Positions 28,680-37,731 of a stretch of DNA of 64,000 bases are shown here, piece after piece. The translations under genes and the position numbers were made by a program. Origin of the DNA: Paenibacillus sp. CC-CFT747 (GTDB lineage Bacteria; Bacillota; Bacilli; Paenibacillales; NBRC-103111); NCBI GenBank assembly GCA_030323305.1, contig CP106741.1, positions 5,331,501 through 5,395,500 on the forward strand, written 5' to 3'. Numbering within the stretch: the stretch's first letter is position 1; every line of letters begins with the position of its first letter. A model generated the notes under the pieces. It saw nothing but the letters and a program-made list of their open reading frames with translations, did not search any database and was not told the DNA's origin.

Positions 28680-29158
28680 TCAATACCCCATCTCCTTCAG
28701 CAAGCGGGACAGCGTGCGCAGCCGCTCCCCGATTAATTCATCGTCCTCTGCCAAAGCTTGGCTGAACAGCCGGATATCCTCTTGTATCCGCTCGTTGTCC
28801 GTGCACACGGAAACCGTCATGGCATCTCCCTGCAGACCGATCCGGTCAAGGACCGGCTCTTCGGGATCATAAAGATGCTCGAAACGGTAGGCTTCCCGAA
28901 AATGCTCCATAGCCCGGCAGATGAGAATGGACAGGTCCAGCACCCGGTGCAGCGGCAGTTCCTCGGATTGCCGGGACCACTTCTCCCGGTGTACCGCCAA
29001 ACCTTGGCGGAAATGTCAAGCTTGCCTCTGTCGTTCCACTGGGCCAGACCCAGGGAAAGTCCCTTCGCATCGGTATGGTTGGCGAGTCTTCCGTCCACCT
29101 TCTCATAATTGTCGGAGACGATGACGGGTTTGTGCTTAAGTGTCGTTGGAATGTTCAT
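28680..29158 (-). CDS. DUF6530-like protein (one frame break)
   Basis: About 159 residues. No signal peptide or membrane segment; probably cytosolic. It begins MNIPTTLKHKPVIVSDNY, contains KGLSLGLAQWNDRGKLDIS and ends GERLRTLSRLLKEMGY. This strongly recalls the DUF6530 family of Bacillota, whose function is unknown. The frame breaks at C3 28985-28987; one base restores VWRYTGEKWSRQSEELPLHRVLDL. It is co-transcribed with the GIY-YIG gene. An octamer tandem repeat lies just upstream of the ribosome site. Confidence 0.72.
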
Positions 29159-29178
29159 GGCGGTTCTCCCCGTTCCCT

Positions 29179-29218
29179 TTTACTCATTTACTAAATTACT
29201 AATTTACTAAATCAATAA
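29179..29218. repeat. Tandem octamer repeat (TTTACTAA, five units) in the 5' region of the DUF6530-like gene
   Basis: Five consecutive 8-bp units TTTACTCA, TTTACTAA, ATTACTAA, TTTACTAA and ATCAATAA lie between 20 and 60 bp upstream of the start codon. The AT-rich block probably overlaps the promoter. Short tandem repeats can slip in replication, or serve as stacked operator sites. Confidence 0.7.
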
Positions 29219-29296
29219 ACGTATTGTAACCCGCGTCCTTCCTCCCGTCAAACCGGAGGCCAAAAACCTCCAAGCGATCGCCAGAGCAGGAATAAC

Positions 29297-29332
29297 AAAA
29301 AGAACCACAGAATCCTTAGATTCTCTGGTTCT
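29297..29332 (-). terminator. Rho-independent terminator after the EF-G-binding protein gene
   Basis: A minus-strand stem AGAACCAGAGAATC / GATTCTGTGGTTCT with a four-base loop is followed by TTTTT, 30 bp beyond the stop codon. Confidence 0.9.
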
Positions 29333-29363
29333 CCTGTAAAGTACGACGTTTATCCGATCCGCG

Positions 29364-30017
29364 TCAACCGATTACGGTTTCAACAAACCGAAGCAGCGCC
29401 GCCATGTCCGTAATGTTTTTGTTGCACTCCTGACTATGCAGACACAGATAATTGCCTACCGCTTTGTAATAATCCGGAGATGCATTCTCGGGCCTCTTCT
29501 TAGAAATCGCAGAGAACAAAGCCAGCTCCTCGTACCGGTTGCAAGCAAAACAGAAGCTTCTCTTGTTGGTCGGGGTAAAGCGTCCTTCTACGCCGACCAG
29601 CTGTCCGTCCAGAGGAACGACCAGATACAGCTTGTTGGTCGCGATGTCCGTCCAGCCCAGGTAAGATAGGAAACGGTAGTCCAGAGAGCTCAGGTCCGGA
29701 AGCTTCAATTTCTTGTTCTTCGGAAAAAGCTTCTGTAGCTGCTTGGCCGTCACGGTCGGGAAGGGCACCAAGTCATCTTCCAGCTCTTTCGTATACTGGT
29801 GGAAGTCCTCCGCCGTCTGCAGCCCGGCTACCCGCTCCAGCTTGCTCTTCTGCTCCGCGGTTGCTGCCGGAAACAGCTCAACGATCTTCGTCATAGTGCT
29901 GTATTTGACCGTTTCCAGCACCTTCGGATCCGATGCCGTGCGGAGGGCATTCTGGTAAGCTCCGGCCTGTTTCTTGATATAATTATATTCATGGTTTCTA
30001 ATAAATGGTTCACTCAT
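29364..30017 (-). CDS. FusB/FusC-family elongation factor G-binding protein
   Basis: 217 residues, intact and of normal family length. The N-terminal part is helical (residues 1-110: YIKKQAGAYQNALRTA). The C-terminal zinc-binding treble-clef domain has cysteines in SFCFACNRYEE and YLCLHSQECNKN. FusB-type proteins bind EF-G and free it from the ribosome when fusidic acid traps it, giving resistance; chromosomal homologues are widespread in Bacillota. AAGGGG lies 9 bp before the ATG. The long 5' region has a strong promoter, a 15-codon leader ORF and exclusive hairpins, pointing to inducible translation. Confidence 0.88.
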   Translation of the reverse strand: MSEPFIRNHEYNYIKKQAGAYQNALRTASDPKVLETVKYSTMTKIVELFPAATAEQKSKLERVAGLQTAEDFHQYTKELEDDLVPFPTVTAKQLQKLFPKNKKLKLPDLSSLDYRFLSYLGWTDIATNKLYLVVPLDGQLVGVEGRFTPTNKRSFCFACNRYEELALFSAISKKRPENASPDYYKAVGNYLCLHSQECNKNITDMAALLRFVETVIG

Positions 30018-30019
30018 CT

Positions 30020-30153
30020 TTCTCAGCCCCTTATATAGTGTTTCTATGTCATAAGGTGCAAAGCCAGATATTAGAAACGATCATTTCGCGCTTATCGGGC
30101 GATCACTCTTCTTACGCCCCATGCAAAGTATCGCCTCTACTTAGGCTTTGCAT
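30020..30153 (-). promoter_or_regulatory. Putative translational attenuator in the EF-G-binding protein leader
   Basis: RNA segment 1 (TGCAAAGCC, 30144-30152) overlaps the end of the leader ORF. It can pair with CTTTGCAT (30121-30128) or with GGCTTTGCA (30059-30067). Next to the latter, CCTTAT (30053-30058) can pair with ATAAGG (30029-30034), which covers the Shine-Dalgarno sequence. These alternatives resemble ribosome-stalling attenuators of antibiotic-resistance genes. The exact switching order is not clear. Confidence 0.6.
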
Positions 30154-30188
30154 GAGTGGGAGCCGATCCGGCAATCTTTCCTTGCCAC
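30141..30188 (-). CDS. 15-residue leader peptide ORF upstream of the EF-G-binding protein gene
   Basis: It starts at a GTG (30186-30188) with AGGAGG 8 bp upstream, a better ribosome site than that of the main gene. It reads MARKDCRIGSHSCKA then TAA. Its last codons lie inside the first hairpin arm. It is not similar to a peptide I know. A regulatory role is inferred from its position, strong translation signal and overlap with exclusive stems. Confidence 0.6.
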   Translation of the reverse strand: MARKDCRIGSHSCKA

Positions 30189-30219
30189 CTTTACCACCTC
30201 CTTTTCCTGATGTGCCCCT

Positions 30220-30248
30220 ATTATAGAAAGTTCCCCATTGACCGTCAA
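30220..30248 (-). promoter_or_regulatory. Strong sigma-A promoter for the leader and EF-G-binding protein gene
   Basis: TTGACG (30243-30248) and TATAAT (30220-30225) on the minus strand are separated by exactly 17 bp. Predicted start is near 30213, giving a leader of about 195 nt. Confidence 0.88.
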
Positions 30249-30302
30249 TGGAAAAAACGGATATACGAAAGAAAGCTCCCTATGGAAGGGAGCCGGGACA
30301 TT

Positions 30303-30675
30303 CTATTCTCTTACGGAATCAAAGACCTCGGCTTCCTTCGGCTGGGATAACGACACCGGGAGCTTCAGCTGCATAAGCAGATCCTCCAGCTCCCCCTCGT
30401 AACGGGCCTCGCGGATTCCTTTAGCTCGTAGCCAAAGCGTCCGTTCACTTCCACAGTGGCCGTCCGAATATCCGATAGGCGGGAGATTCCTTTCTGGCGG
30501 ACGCGAAGCTCCAGCTGATCGATGGTCATTCTTAATTTCTTCATCTGGTTCCGATGGATAGAACGGTCACCAGCTCTAGCGGAGTCATTTCGGCGATGAC
30601 CTTCTTGCCGGCGAGCCTTAACAGAAAGAACCCGCAAATAATGGTAACGGTGCCTTCATAGGCAAAGGTAAACAT
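30303..30675 (-). pseudogene. DUF421 (YetF/YkjA-like) membrane protein gene with internal deletion
   Basis: The N-terminal membrane part is intact (FAYEGTVTIICGFFLLRL, AEMTPLELVTVLSIGT). It then jumps straight to the cytoplasmic part (MKKLRMTIDQLELRVRQ, ISRLSDIRTATVEVNG). In full-length DUF421 proteins these are separated by roughly 60 residues including a second membrane segment. The junction near 30555 also shifts frame, giving IGTR-stop. A further one-base break lies at C5 30392-30396. Unlike the other frame breaks in the window, a missing homopolymer base cannot explain the junction, so a real deletion or a misassembly is likely. It is the last gene behind glpX. Confidence 0.65.
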
Positions 30676-30767
30676 GCTCCATCTCCTCCTGATGTCCTGC
30701 TTGAGAGCCAGTATACCCGCTCAAGAATGGAATTAGACGGGCGACGGCGGGGGAGAAGTTGCCCGGT

Positions 30768-31738
30768 TTAAGAGGCTCTATCCGGCAGCCGTTTGTTCTG
30801 CAAGTGATGGACCGCTTTGATGAACCGGACCGTTCCGGTCGCAGCGCGCATGACGATCGAATGGGTTTCCGCTCTTTCACCGGGCAGATATCGCACGCCC
30901 CCGAGCATAGCCCCGGGCGTGATTCCGGTGGCGGAGAACAAGACGTCGTCATGCCCGACCATGTCCTCGAGCGTCAATACCCGGGTAATGTCACCTACCC
31001 CCATCTTCTTGCAGCGTTCCCGTTCGGCTTCGTCGGCGGGCAGCAGCCTGCCCTGAAGCTCCCCTCCTAAGCATTGAAGAGCAGCGGCGGCCAGTACCCC
31101 CTCCGGGGCTCCTCCCGAGCCCAGATAAAGATCAATCCCGCTTTCCGGAAAAGCCGTTGCAATGGCCCCGGACACATCCCCTTGGCTTAGGAAGGAGATT
31201 CGGACTCCCGAGCTCCTCAGCTCCTCCGCCAACCCGGCGTGACGTTCCCGTTCCAGGATCATGACGGTCAGATCGGACAACGGCTTGCCGAGGCGTTCCG
31301 CCGCTTTTCTGACCGTTACGGCAGCTGGGTCATTCAAGCTCAGGAAGCCTTTAAGGTCCGGACCGCAGGCCAGCTTCTCCATATAAATATCGGGTGCGTG
31401 CAGCAGGTGCCCCTTCGGGGCGACGGCGAGCACCGACAGCGCATTGTCATGCCCCTTGGCCACACTTTCCGTTCCCTCAAGCGGGTCGACCGCCACATCC
31501 ACCTCCGGGCCCTGCAAATTTCCGACGGTTTCCCCAATATAGAGCATGGGGGCCTCGTCCATCTCGCCTTCGCCGATCACCACCGTTCCCCGGATCGAAA
31601 CGGTATCGAACATCGCGCGCATGGCCGTTGTCGCGGCATCGTCCGCCCGGTTCTTGTCCCCCGCCCCATCCAGCGTGCGGAGGCCAGGGCGGCCAATTCG
31701 GTCACCCTCACCAATTCCAGAGCCAGTTCCCGTTCCAT
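30768..31738 (-). CDS. glpX: Class II fructose-1,6-bisphosphatase GlpX (one frame break)
   Basis: About 323 residues. It hydrolyses fructose-1,6-bisphosphate to fructose-6-phosphate in gluconeogenesis. Metal and substrate motifs are clear: [23 protein letters not shown], and [15 protein letters not shown] in the second half. The frame breaks at C5 31658-31662; the restored N-terminus [29 protein letters not shown] is typical of GlpX. The ATG at 31736-31738 follows AAGGAGG. It lies 14 bp after the PPDK-regulatory protein gene and so is probably in the ccpN operon, joining a gluconeogenic enzyme to two gluconeogenic regulators. Confidence 0.92.
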
Positions 31739-31752
31739 CTTCCATTCCCTCC

Positions 31753-32554
31753 TTATAGATAGGATCTTATGATTGAGGCGGTTTCTTCGATAGCCTTATG
31801 GGTGACGTCGATAACCCGGCAGCCGAGACGGCGGAAGACCGAATCGGCGTATTCCAGCTCCTCCACTATTCTTCTGAGATCTGCATAGCTGGAGCTTCCC
31901 GGAAGTCCGACCGCCTGCAGCCTCTCCTTGCGGATATGCCCGAGCTTCTGGGCGTCCATGGTCAACCCGATGAGCTTACCAGGTTCCACCCGGTTCAGAA
32001 CATCCGGCAGCTTGACCTCCGGAACGATGGGCAGGTTGGCGGTCTTGACTCCGGTATAAGCGAGGAACATGCTGAGCGGGGTTTTGGAAGTCCGGGAAAC
32101 CCCGAGGATAACGAGATCCGCTTTGAGAAAAGCATTCGTGTCCCGGCCGTCATCGCTTTTCACGGCGAATTCGATAGCCTCGATCCGGCGGTAGTACTCT
32201 TCATCGAGCTTCCGGAGAAGCCCGGGCTCGTGCCGGGGCTCGTTGTGGAACGTATCCACATACGCCTGCATCATCGGCCCCATAATATCAACGGCCCGCA
32301 CGGAAAGGCGGATGGATTCGGCCCGCATCATCTCGCGAAGCTCAGGCTGAACCAGCGTATAGGCGACAAATCCCCTTCGGCAGCCGCTTTCTCCATAAGG
32401 GCCCGAATTTCATCCTCCTGCTTCACATATCCGATCCTGCGGACGGTAACATGCAGGGAGTCAAACTGGCGAAGCGTTGCTTGTACGACGGCATCGGCCG
32501 TATCCCCGATCGAATCGGAGCAGATGGTTACCGTTTGGCCCCCGCTTTATTCAT
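31753..32554 (-). CDS. Pyruvate, phosphate dikinase regulatory protein (DUF299, YqfL-like; frame breaks)
   Basis: About 268 residues. This bifunctional kinase/pyrophosphorylase switches PPDK (or PEP synthase) on and off by threonine phosphorylation. It starts with [18 protein letters not shown] and has the P-loop [11 protein letters not shown] plus the conserved LVQPELR and GLTMDAQKL blocks. The first codons need one base at C5 32539-32543 so that ATG 32552-32554 enters the frame. A second break is at A3 32368-32370. With the correction at 32562-32566 the ATG overlaps the ccpN stop. The ccpN-PPDK regulator order is the same as in Bacillus subtilis (yqzB-yqfL). Confidence 0.88.
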
Positions 32555-33196
32555 CTTCTTTCCCCCTGCTGCTCCCTGCTCCGCATCCACCAGCAGCTTG
32601 GTGAGCGTTGTTTTGGTCAAGCGCCCGACAACTTCCCATTTGCCGGCTCTCTCCGAAGCCACCGTAACCGGCAGGGCGTCGATCTGATGGCGGATCATTT
32701 TCTTCGCGGCTTCTGCTACGGTATCGTCCGGAGACACGGTGATCACATTCGGATGTCGGGTCATAATCAGCCCGACCGGCATCGCGGCTGCCTGGGAGTT
32801 GCCCAGGGTTACCTTCAGCAGGTCTTTGCGCGAAACCACTCCGGCCAAATCTCCTTCGGCATCCGTAATGATCAAACTTCCTACATTCTCCATGAACAGC
32901 ATCACCACGGCATCCTGGATGGAAGCCGTTTCCCGAATGAGCACGGGCAGGCTCTGCACTTCCCGTACCGTTCTGGAAAGAATGCTGTTGACCGTCACCT
33001 CGGCCGCGTTGGCTCCCGGGTAATAGCCCACCTTCGGCTTCGCATCCAAATGCCCCAGCATGACAAGGAGTGACAAGTCGGAGCGCAGGGTCGGACGGGC
33101 TACGCCGAGGAGCTCGGCAATTTGTTCTCCGGTAATCGGAGCATTCCGCTTCACAACCCGAATAATTTCTTTTTGCCTTTCGGACAGGCTAATCAT
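32552..33196 (-). CDS. ccpN: Transcriptional repressor CcpN (probable frame break at the 3' end)
   Basis: About 215 residues. An N-terminal winged helix-turn-helix (ITGEQIAELLGVARPTLRSDL) is followed by two CBS domains (SIQDAVVMLFMENVGSLIITD; ITVSPDDTVAEAAKKMI). CcpN represses gluconeogenic genes (gapB, pckA) during glycolytic growth in Bacillus. As written, the frame runs on to end [10 protein letters not shown]. One extra base at C5 32562-32566 gives a C-terminus GGKEDE with its stop overlapping the next gene's ATG, the more natural arrangement. The AAAGGAT ribosome site is moderate. It heads the gluconeogenesis control operon. Confidence 0.9.
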
Positions 33197-33331
33197 GACT
33201 TCTTATCCTTTCTATTTGCTTGATATAATATGTCATAATTATAATAATCAGGCGTTAATTGTGCAAGTGAATAGATTAATCATTCTTGTTAATAATAGCC
33301 AAGTCACCAACCAATCAGGAGGTAACGACCG

Positions 33332-33998
33332 ATGAACAGAAAAATTTTGATGGTGGTCACGAACCACACGACGATCACCGATGACCACAAAACGGGGCTG
33401 TGGCTGGAGGAATTCGCCGTACCTTACAACGTCTTCAAGCAAAACGGATATGAAGTCAAAGTAACGAGCATCGAGGGGGAGAAGTGCCTCTCGATCCGAA
33501 CAGCATCGAAGGAGAGAAGAATGCCGATTGGGCGGAAGCGGAAAAGGAACTTACCCATACGGCCAAGCTTAGCAGGAAGACGCCCAAGGCTTCGATGCCG
33601 TCTTCCTTCCGGGCGGGCACGGTACAATGTTCGACTTCCCGGACAATCCGGTTCTCCAGCATATCCTGCAAACCTTCGCCGAAGACGGGCGCGTAATTGC
33701 CGCGGTATGTCACGGCCCCGCCGGGCTGGTTAATGCGACCTTCAAAGACGGAACCCCGATCGTAAAAGGCAAAAACATCAGCGCCTTCACCGACGAAGAG
33801 GAGATCGAGATGCAGCTCGACCGGCACATGCCTTTCCTGCTCGAGAAGACCTTGAGGGAACGGGGAGCCAAGTTTCATTCGGGGCCCAAGTGGACGGATT
33901 TCTCCATCCGGGACGGCCAGCTCGTGACCGGCCAGAACCCTCAATCCAGTGAAAGCACGGCCCGTAAAGTCATCGAGGCACTGGAGAATCCGGCTTAA
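33332..33998 (+). CDS. DJ-1/PfpI-superfamily (type 1 glutamine amidotransferase-like) protein (two frame breaks)
   Basis: About 222 residues. It shows a nucleophile elbow AVCHGPAG with the reactive cysteine, the preceding loop FLPGGHGTMFDFPD, and an N-terminal strand KILMVVTNH followed by GLWLEEFAVPY, where the conserved glutamate usually sits. The length and layout fit Hsp31/YDR533c-like members, which act as glyoxalases or protein deglycases or chaperones. Breaks at G5 33475-33479 and A2 33577-33578 are each repaired by one base. AGGAGG precedes the ATG. It diverges from ccpN; the 135 bp between them is AT-rich and should hold both promoters. Confidence 0.87.
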
Positions 33999-34033
33999 CC
34001 CGTCGCCACCTCCCTCCCCTGCTTATCCATAGC

Positions 34034-34068
34034 AAAAGGCTGCAGAACCGGTTGTTCTGCAGCCTTTT
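34034..34068. terminator. Bidirectional terminator
   Basis: A perfect stem AAAAGGCTGCAGAAC / GTTCTGCAGCCTTTT with a five-base loop lies between the converging DJ-1-like and dehydrogenase genes. Confidence 0.95.
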
Positions 34069-34107
34069 ATTAGGTTTCCCCATGGTCCAGCCACTGAAAA
34101 ATGCCGG

Positions 34108-35127
34108 TTACCCCAGCTCCACGACGGCCTTGATGACCTTCGACTCCGGCTTGAGCCAGCCGGCAAAACGCTCGATCATCCCGTCGAAAGAAGAGCGGTG
34201 AGTGATATAACCGTTGGCATCAATGGCTTTGCTCCGGATGGCTTCAAGGACATACTCGAAGTCTGCTCTCGTCGCATTCCGGCTGCCCATAAGCGTAAGC
34301 TCCCGCTTATGGAATTCCGGATCATGAAAGGTGATATCGGCCTTTACCAAACCTACGTAAACCAGTGTTCCCCCGTGAGAGGTGAAGGCAAAAGCATTCA
34401 TCATCGAGCGGGCATTCCCCGTAGCGTCAAACACAACCTCCGGCAAATCTCCGTTCGTTAGAGAAAGGAGCCGGGAAAGCGCCTCGTCCCCGGCTACGAC
34501 CGTATGATCGACGCCGGCCCACTTCCGGCTGACGGCCAGCCGTTCTTCGTTAATATCCATGGCGATAACCTTCGCCCCCGTCTTCTTCGCAAAGGCCATG
34601 ACACCCAGCCCGATCGGACCTCCTCCGATCACGAGTGCGGTCTGGCCTTCCCGGAGTCCGGAGCGCCGGACGGCATGGGCCCCTATGGCAAGCGGCTCGA
34701 CCAGGGCGGCCTCGTCCAACGCGAGTCCGTTCGCCGGAATGAGATGAGTGACGGGAACCGATATCCGTTCTCTCATGCCTCCGTCAACATGCACCCCAAG
34801 CACTTTCATCTCGACACAGCAGTTCGTCCGTCCTCTCCGGCAGGCGATGCAATGGCCGCAGTGCAGGTATGGAATGACACTGACAGGGTCTCCTTCCTTT
34901 AACCCTTCGACATTGTCCCCGATCTGTTCGATAATTCCCGCCAGCTCATGCCCAAGAATTCTCGGGTAAGTGAAAAAAGGCTGGTTGCCTTGATGAGCGT
35001 GATAGTCCGTCCCGCATATGCCGATTCTTCGGATGGCCACCACCGCCATCCCCGGCTGCGGCTCAGGGTCCGGCAATTGATCCACCATCACGAAACTTCC
35101 CACTTCCTCGCAGACAATTCCTTTCAT
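34108..35127 (-). CDS. Zinc-dependent alcohol dehydrogenase-family oxidoreductase
   Basis: 339 residues, intact, from ATG 35125-35127 (GGAGGG 6 bp upstream; the longer frame upstream lacks a site). It is a medium-chain dehydrogenase. Catalytic zinc ligands lie in GICGTDYHAHQG and GHELAG. A structural zinc cluster is CGHCIACRRGRTNCC. The Rossmann motif is VIGGGPIGLGVMAF, and AMDINEER suggests NAD(H) binding. The closest types are sugar-alcohol or hexonate dehydrogenases (sorbitol, threonine, galactonate-like). The divergent AraC regulator 165 bp away probably controls it. The substrate is likely a polyol or sugar acid; this is inference. Confidence 0.88.
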   Translation of the reverse strand: MKGIVCEEVGSFVMVDQLPDPEPQPGMAVVAIRRIGICGTDYHAHQGNQPFFTYPRILGHELAGIIEQIGDNVEGLKEGDPVSVIPYLHCGHCIACRRGRTNCCVEMKVLGVHVDGGMRERISVPVTHLIPANGLALDEAALVEPLAIGAHAVRRSGLREGQTALVIGGGPIGLGVMAFAKKTGAKVIAMDINEERLAVSRKWAGVDHTVVAGDEALSRLLSLTNGDLPEVVFDATGNARSMMNAFAFTSHGGTLVYVGLVKADITFHDPEFHKRELTLMGSRNATRADFEYVLEAIRSKAIDANGYITHRSSFDGMIERFAGWLKPESKVIKAVVELG

Positions 35128-35292
35128 TCCGATCCCTCCGTTTGCTTGCTTCTCCAAGTAAGCGTTATCTATTGCTTTCTTCATTGATTAGCGACATTGT
35201 ACCAGGATTCAATTCAGCATAGAATGACCGATTCTTGCGAAAACCTACCCGATTTTGATATTCTGAAAGCACTTGATGCCAGGAGGACCTCC

Positions 35293-36168
35293 ATGATCCA
35301 GCCGATCCGCAAACCGTTCTTTGACGACCCGATGTTTCCCCTCAGCCTCACCTACAAAGACCGAAAGCTCCCGCAGAATGAGCTGCCGGAGCATCTTCAC
35401 GACCGCTATGAGCTCGTCTATGTACACGGCGGAAAGGGAATGTTCTTCATCAATCAAACCTTCTATACCATGGAGGCGGGCGATCTGTTCGTCATTCCGG
35501 GCAATACCGTTCACCGGGCGCAGCCGGACGAGGACGAGCCGGTCACCTCCACCGCGGTCTTCTTCTCGCCATTCCTTATTCCTCCGAGCCCGCATGGAGA
35601 CGAGCATTCCGGCCAAAGGCTGTTCGAAGAAGCCCGGCGAAACGGAAGATACAAGTTTCCTCTTCCGGAGAACCTTCAAGCTTGTCTTGAAGAAGAGCTT
35701 TCCGGCATGGAAGCCGAGTTCACCGGCCAAAAGGCCGGGTACCGGCAGGCGGCAAGCCTGATTCTCCAAACCCTCTTTCTCCAGCTGTCCCGGCACCTTG
35801 CGGCCGCCGCTTCCGAGCGGAACGCCGGCATTCTGGTAGGGCCGCCTTGGATGCGGGATACGCTTTCCTACCTGGACGGCCACTATGAGGATCCCGGCAT
35901 CAGCCTGTCTCTGCTTGCCGGCCGGGTACCGGTTTCGGCGGCTCATTTCTCCCGCGTCTTCAAGCAATTGACCGGGTTAACGGTCACCGATTACGTTCAT
36001 GCGAAGCGGATCGCTCTTGCCAAAGACCTGCTTCTTACGACAGACGCCAGCGTCGACCGCATCGCGGAAACATGCGGCTTTGCAAGCCTGCCTCACTTTC
36101 ACCGGCTCTTCCGTTCCCTCGTTAAGGAAACGCCTGGCGCCTACCGGCGGAATCATTTGCCTAAATGA
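35293..36168 (+). CDS. AraC-family transcriptional regulator
   Basis: 291 residues from ATG 35293, with AGGAGG 7 bp upstream; the frame is open further up without a ribosome site. An N-terminal cupin (ELPEHLHDRYELVYVHGG, GDLFVIPGNTVHRA) probably binds a sugar. The C-terminal double helix-turn-helix has SLLAGRVPVSAAHFSRVFKQ and RIAETCGFASLPHFHRLFR. It is divergent from the Zn-dehydrogenase gene and probably activates it in response to its substrate. A linker of about 60 residues with many helices joins the two parts. Confidence 0.9.
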   Translation: MIQPIRKPFFDDPMFPLSLTYKDRKLPQNELPEHLHDRYELVYVHGGKGMFFINQTFYTMEAGDLFVIPGNTVHRAQPDEDEPVTSTAVFFSPFLIPPSPHGDEHSGQRLFEEARRNGRYKFPLPENLQACLEEELSGMEAEFTGQKAGYRQAASLILQTLFLQLSRHLAAAASERNAGILVGPPWMRDTLSYLDGHYEDPGISLSLLAGRVPVSAAHFSRVFKQLTGLTVTDYVHAKRIALAKDLLLTTDASVDRIAETCGFASLPHFHRLFRSLVKETPGAYRRNHLPK

Positions 36169-37600
36169 AGCGGGCTGCTATCCGTCCGATGACCGGTAAT
36201 GACTACCGGCTCTTCCCCGCCAAAGCTTACCTGAGGGCGGATTTCCATCCTTAGCTGATTAACGGCAAACTGGTTTTTCAATGTAAAGCAAAAAGGAGTC
36301 TCCGTCAAACGGAGAGTAGTCTCCTGGGTAACTTCCGATAGCCAAGTGAAACTGCCCATCACCCGGTCCTTACGGTCCCTAATGACAGAAGCAAAGCTTT
36401 CGAGCCAATGTTCCCGGCCAAGAAGGATGGTGAGCTCCCCCGTTCCTGCGTCTGGATAACGAGCTCGGCGGAATCCGGGCGGAACTGGAAACGGATCCCG
36501 GTCAATCGATGGACATTGGGCTCCAGACGATAGGACAAGTCTGACAGCAGGCTTTCGCGGACCGAACGGGATGTCTGTTTAGGAGGATCCAGACGCCAAG
36601 CTTTGGATGCGTTCCCTTCTGAAAGGGAAGCGGGTTCCTGGCCTCGAAGCGGAGGAAGAAGATGGGACCACACGGCCTTAAGGACATCCTGCATGCGGCC
36701 GGTTCCGGCTGTTACGGCGAGCACCGCTTCCTCCTCCGGCATCACGACACAGAATTGGCCGAACGCGCCATCCCCCGGAACGCCCCGTTCCGGCACATCC
36801 AGAATTGGTAGCCGTACCCTTGCGACCAATCGTTGTCGGCCCCGCTTCCGTTCTCGATCTGCTTGGTCACCGCTTCCTTCATCCATCCCTCCGGCAGGAT
36901 TCGCTTCCCTTCCCACATGCCTTTCTGAAGAAGCAGCTGCCCGAACTTGGCGATATCTTCGGTACGAAGACTAAGCCCCCATCCTCCGAAGTTTCTGCCC
37001 ATCGGGCAGGATTCCCATTCGGCCCCCCAATCCCTAGCGGTTCCAAAAGCCTAGGCTGCAGATAAGCGAGAAGGGTAAGCCCGGTTACTTCCTGTACGAT
37101 GGCAGACAACATATAGGAAGCCCCGCTGTTGTAAACAAAGCGGGTTCCGGGAGGGTGCTCGACGGGAAGCGCCAGAAAGGCTTTTACCCAATCTTCTTTG
37201 GGCTTCTCATTTAACGCTTCCATAGTGTCCCGGGCATGCCCGGTTCCCATGACCATCAAATCACGAACGGTCATCTTCTGGAGATGATCCGGAGGATTAA
37301 GCGGTGCCAGTCCGGGAAAAAAGTCACGACTTTATCCTGCAGAGACAGCCGTCCTTCTGCTGCGGCCAGGCCAACCGCGGCCGAGGTGAAGCTTTTGCTT
37401 AAGGAAAACAGCATATGAGGAAGCTCCGGGGCGTAAGGAGCCCACCAATGCTCGGCCACCACACAACCGCGCCGGACAAGCATAAAGCTGTGAAGCTCAA
37501 GCCCTTCCTTCTCCAATTCGTCCATAAAACCGGCTACAGCCGTCTCCGGGAACCTTGGGCTTCCGTTTCCGGCTCGGGGAAGAGACCGCTCTGGCTTCAT
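36153..37600 (-). CDS. Serine hydrolase, beta-lactamase/class C family (four frame breaks)
   Basis: About 483 residues after correction. It is a penicillin-binding-like hydrolase with the catalytic SxxK motif in FSLSKSFTSAAVG and a YxN-type motif in RFVYNSGASYML. A third region (VLAVTAGTG) is in the KTG position but reads TAG, so the family's HxG/KTG variant is likely. It has no signal peptide, so is probably cytosolic. A C-terminal extension of about 120 residues follows. Breaks at C5 36438-36442, C5 36772-36776, C6 37023-37028 and G3 37314-37316 are each fixed by one base. It converges with the AraC gene, overlapping its 3' end by 16 bp. The substrate is unknown (esterase or peptidase-like). 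Confidence 0.8.
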
Positions 37601-37731
37601 GTTTCATCCTCTCCTTCTGACTTTGTGAAGTCTCTTCTTTTTGTCCTTCTGATCTGGTAAGGTAAAAAAAGAGGGCCCTTGTTATACCCGAACAGGACCC
37701 CTTTCAGGGATAGGGAAGGAGGTTGAAAGCG

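Noticed and set aside
33240-33300. TTGTGCAAGTG upstream of the DJ-1-like gene as another regulon box
   Set aside because: It has one weak half-site only, no TGCAAAAA box and no -10 at the 46-bp distance on either strand.
36153-37600. Calling the serine hydrolase a pseudogene because of four frame breaks
   Set aside because: All four breaks are single-base losses in homopolymer runs, the pattern seen across housekeeping genes here, and conserved motifs are intact.
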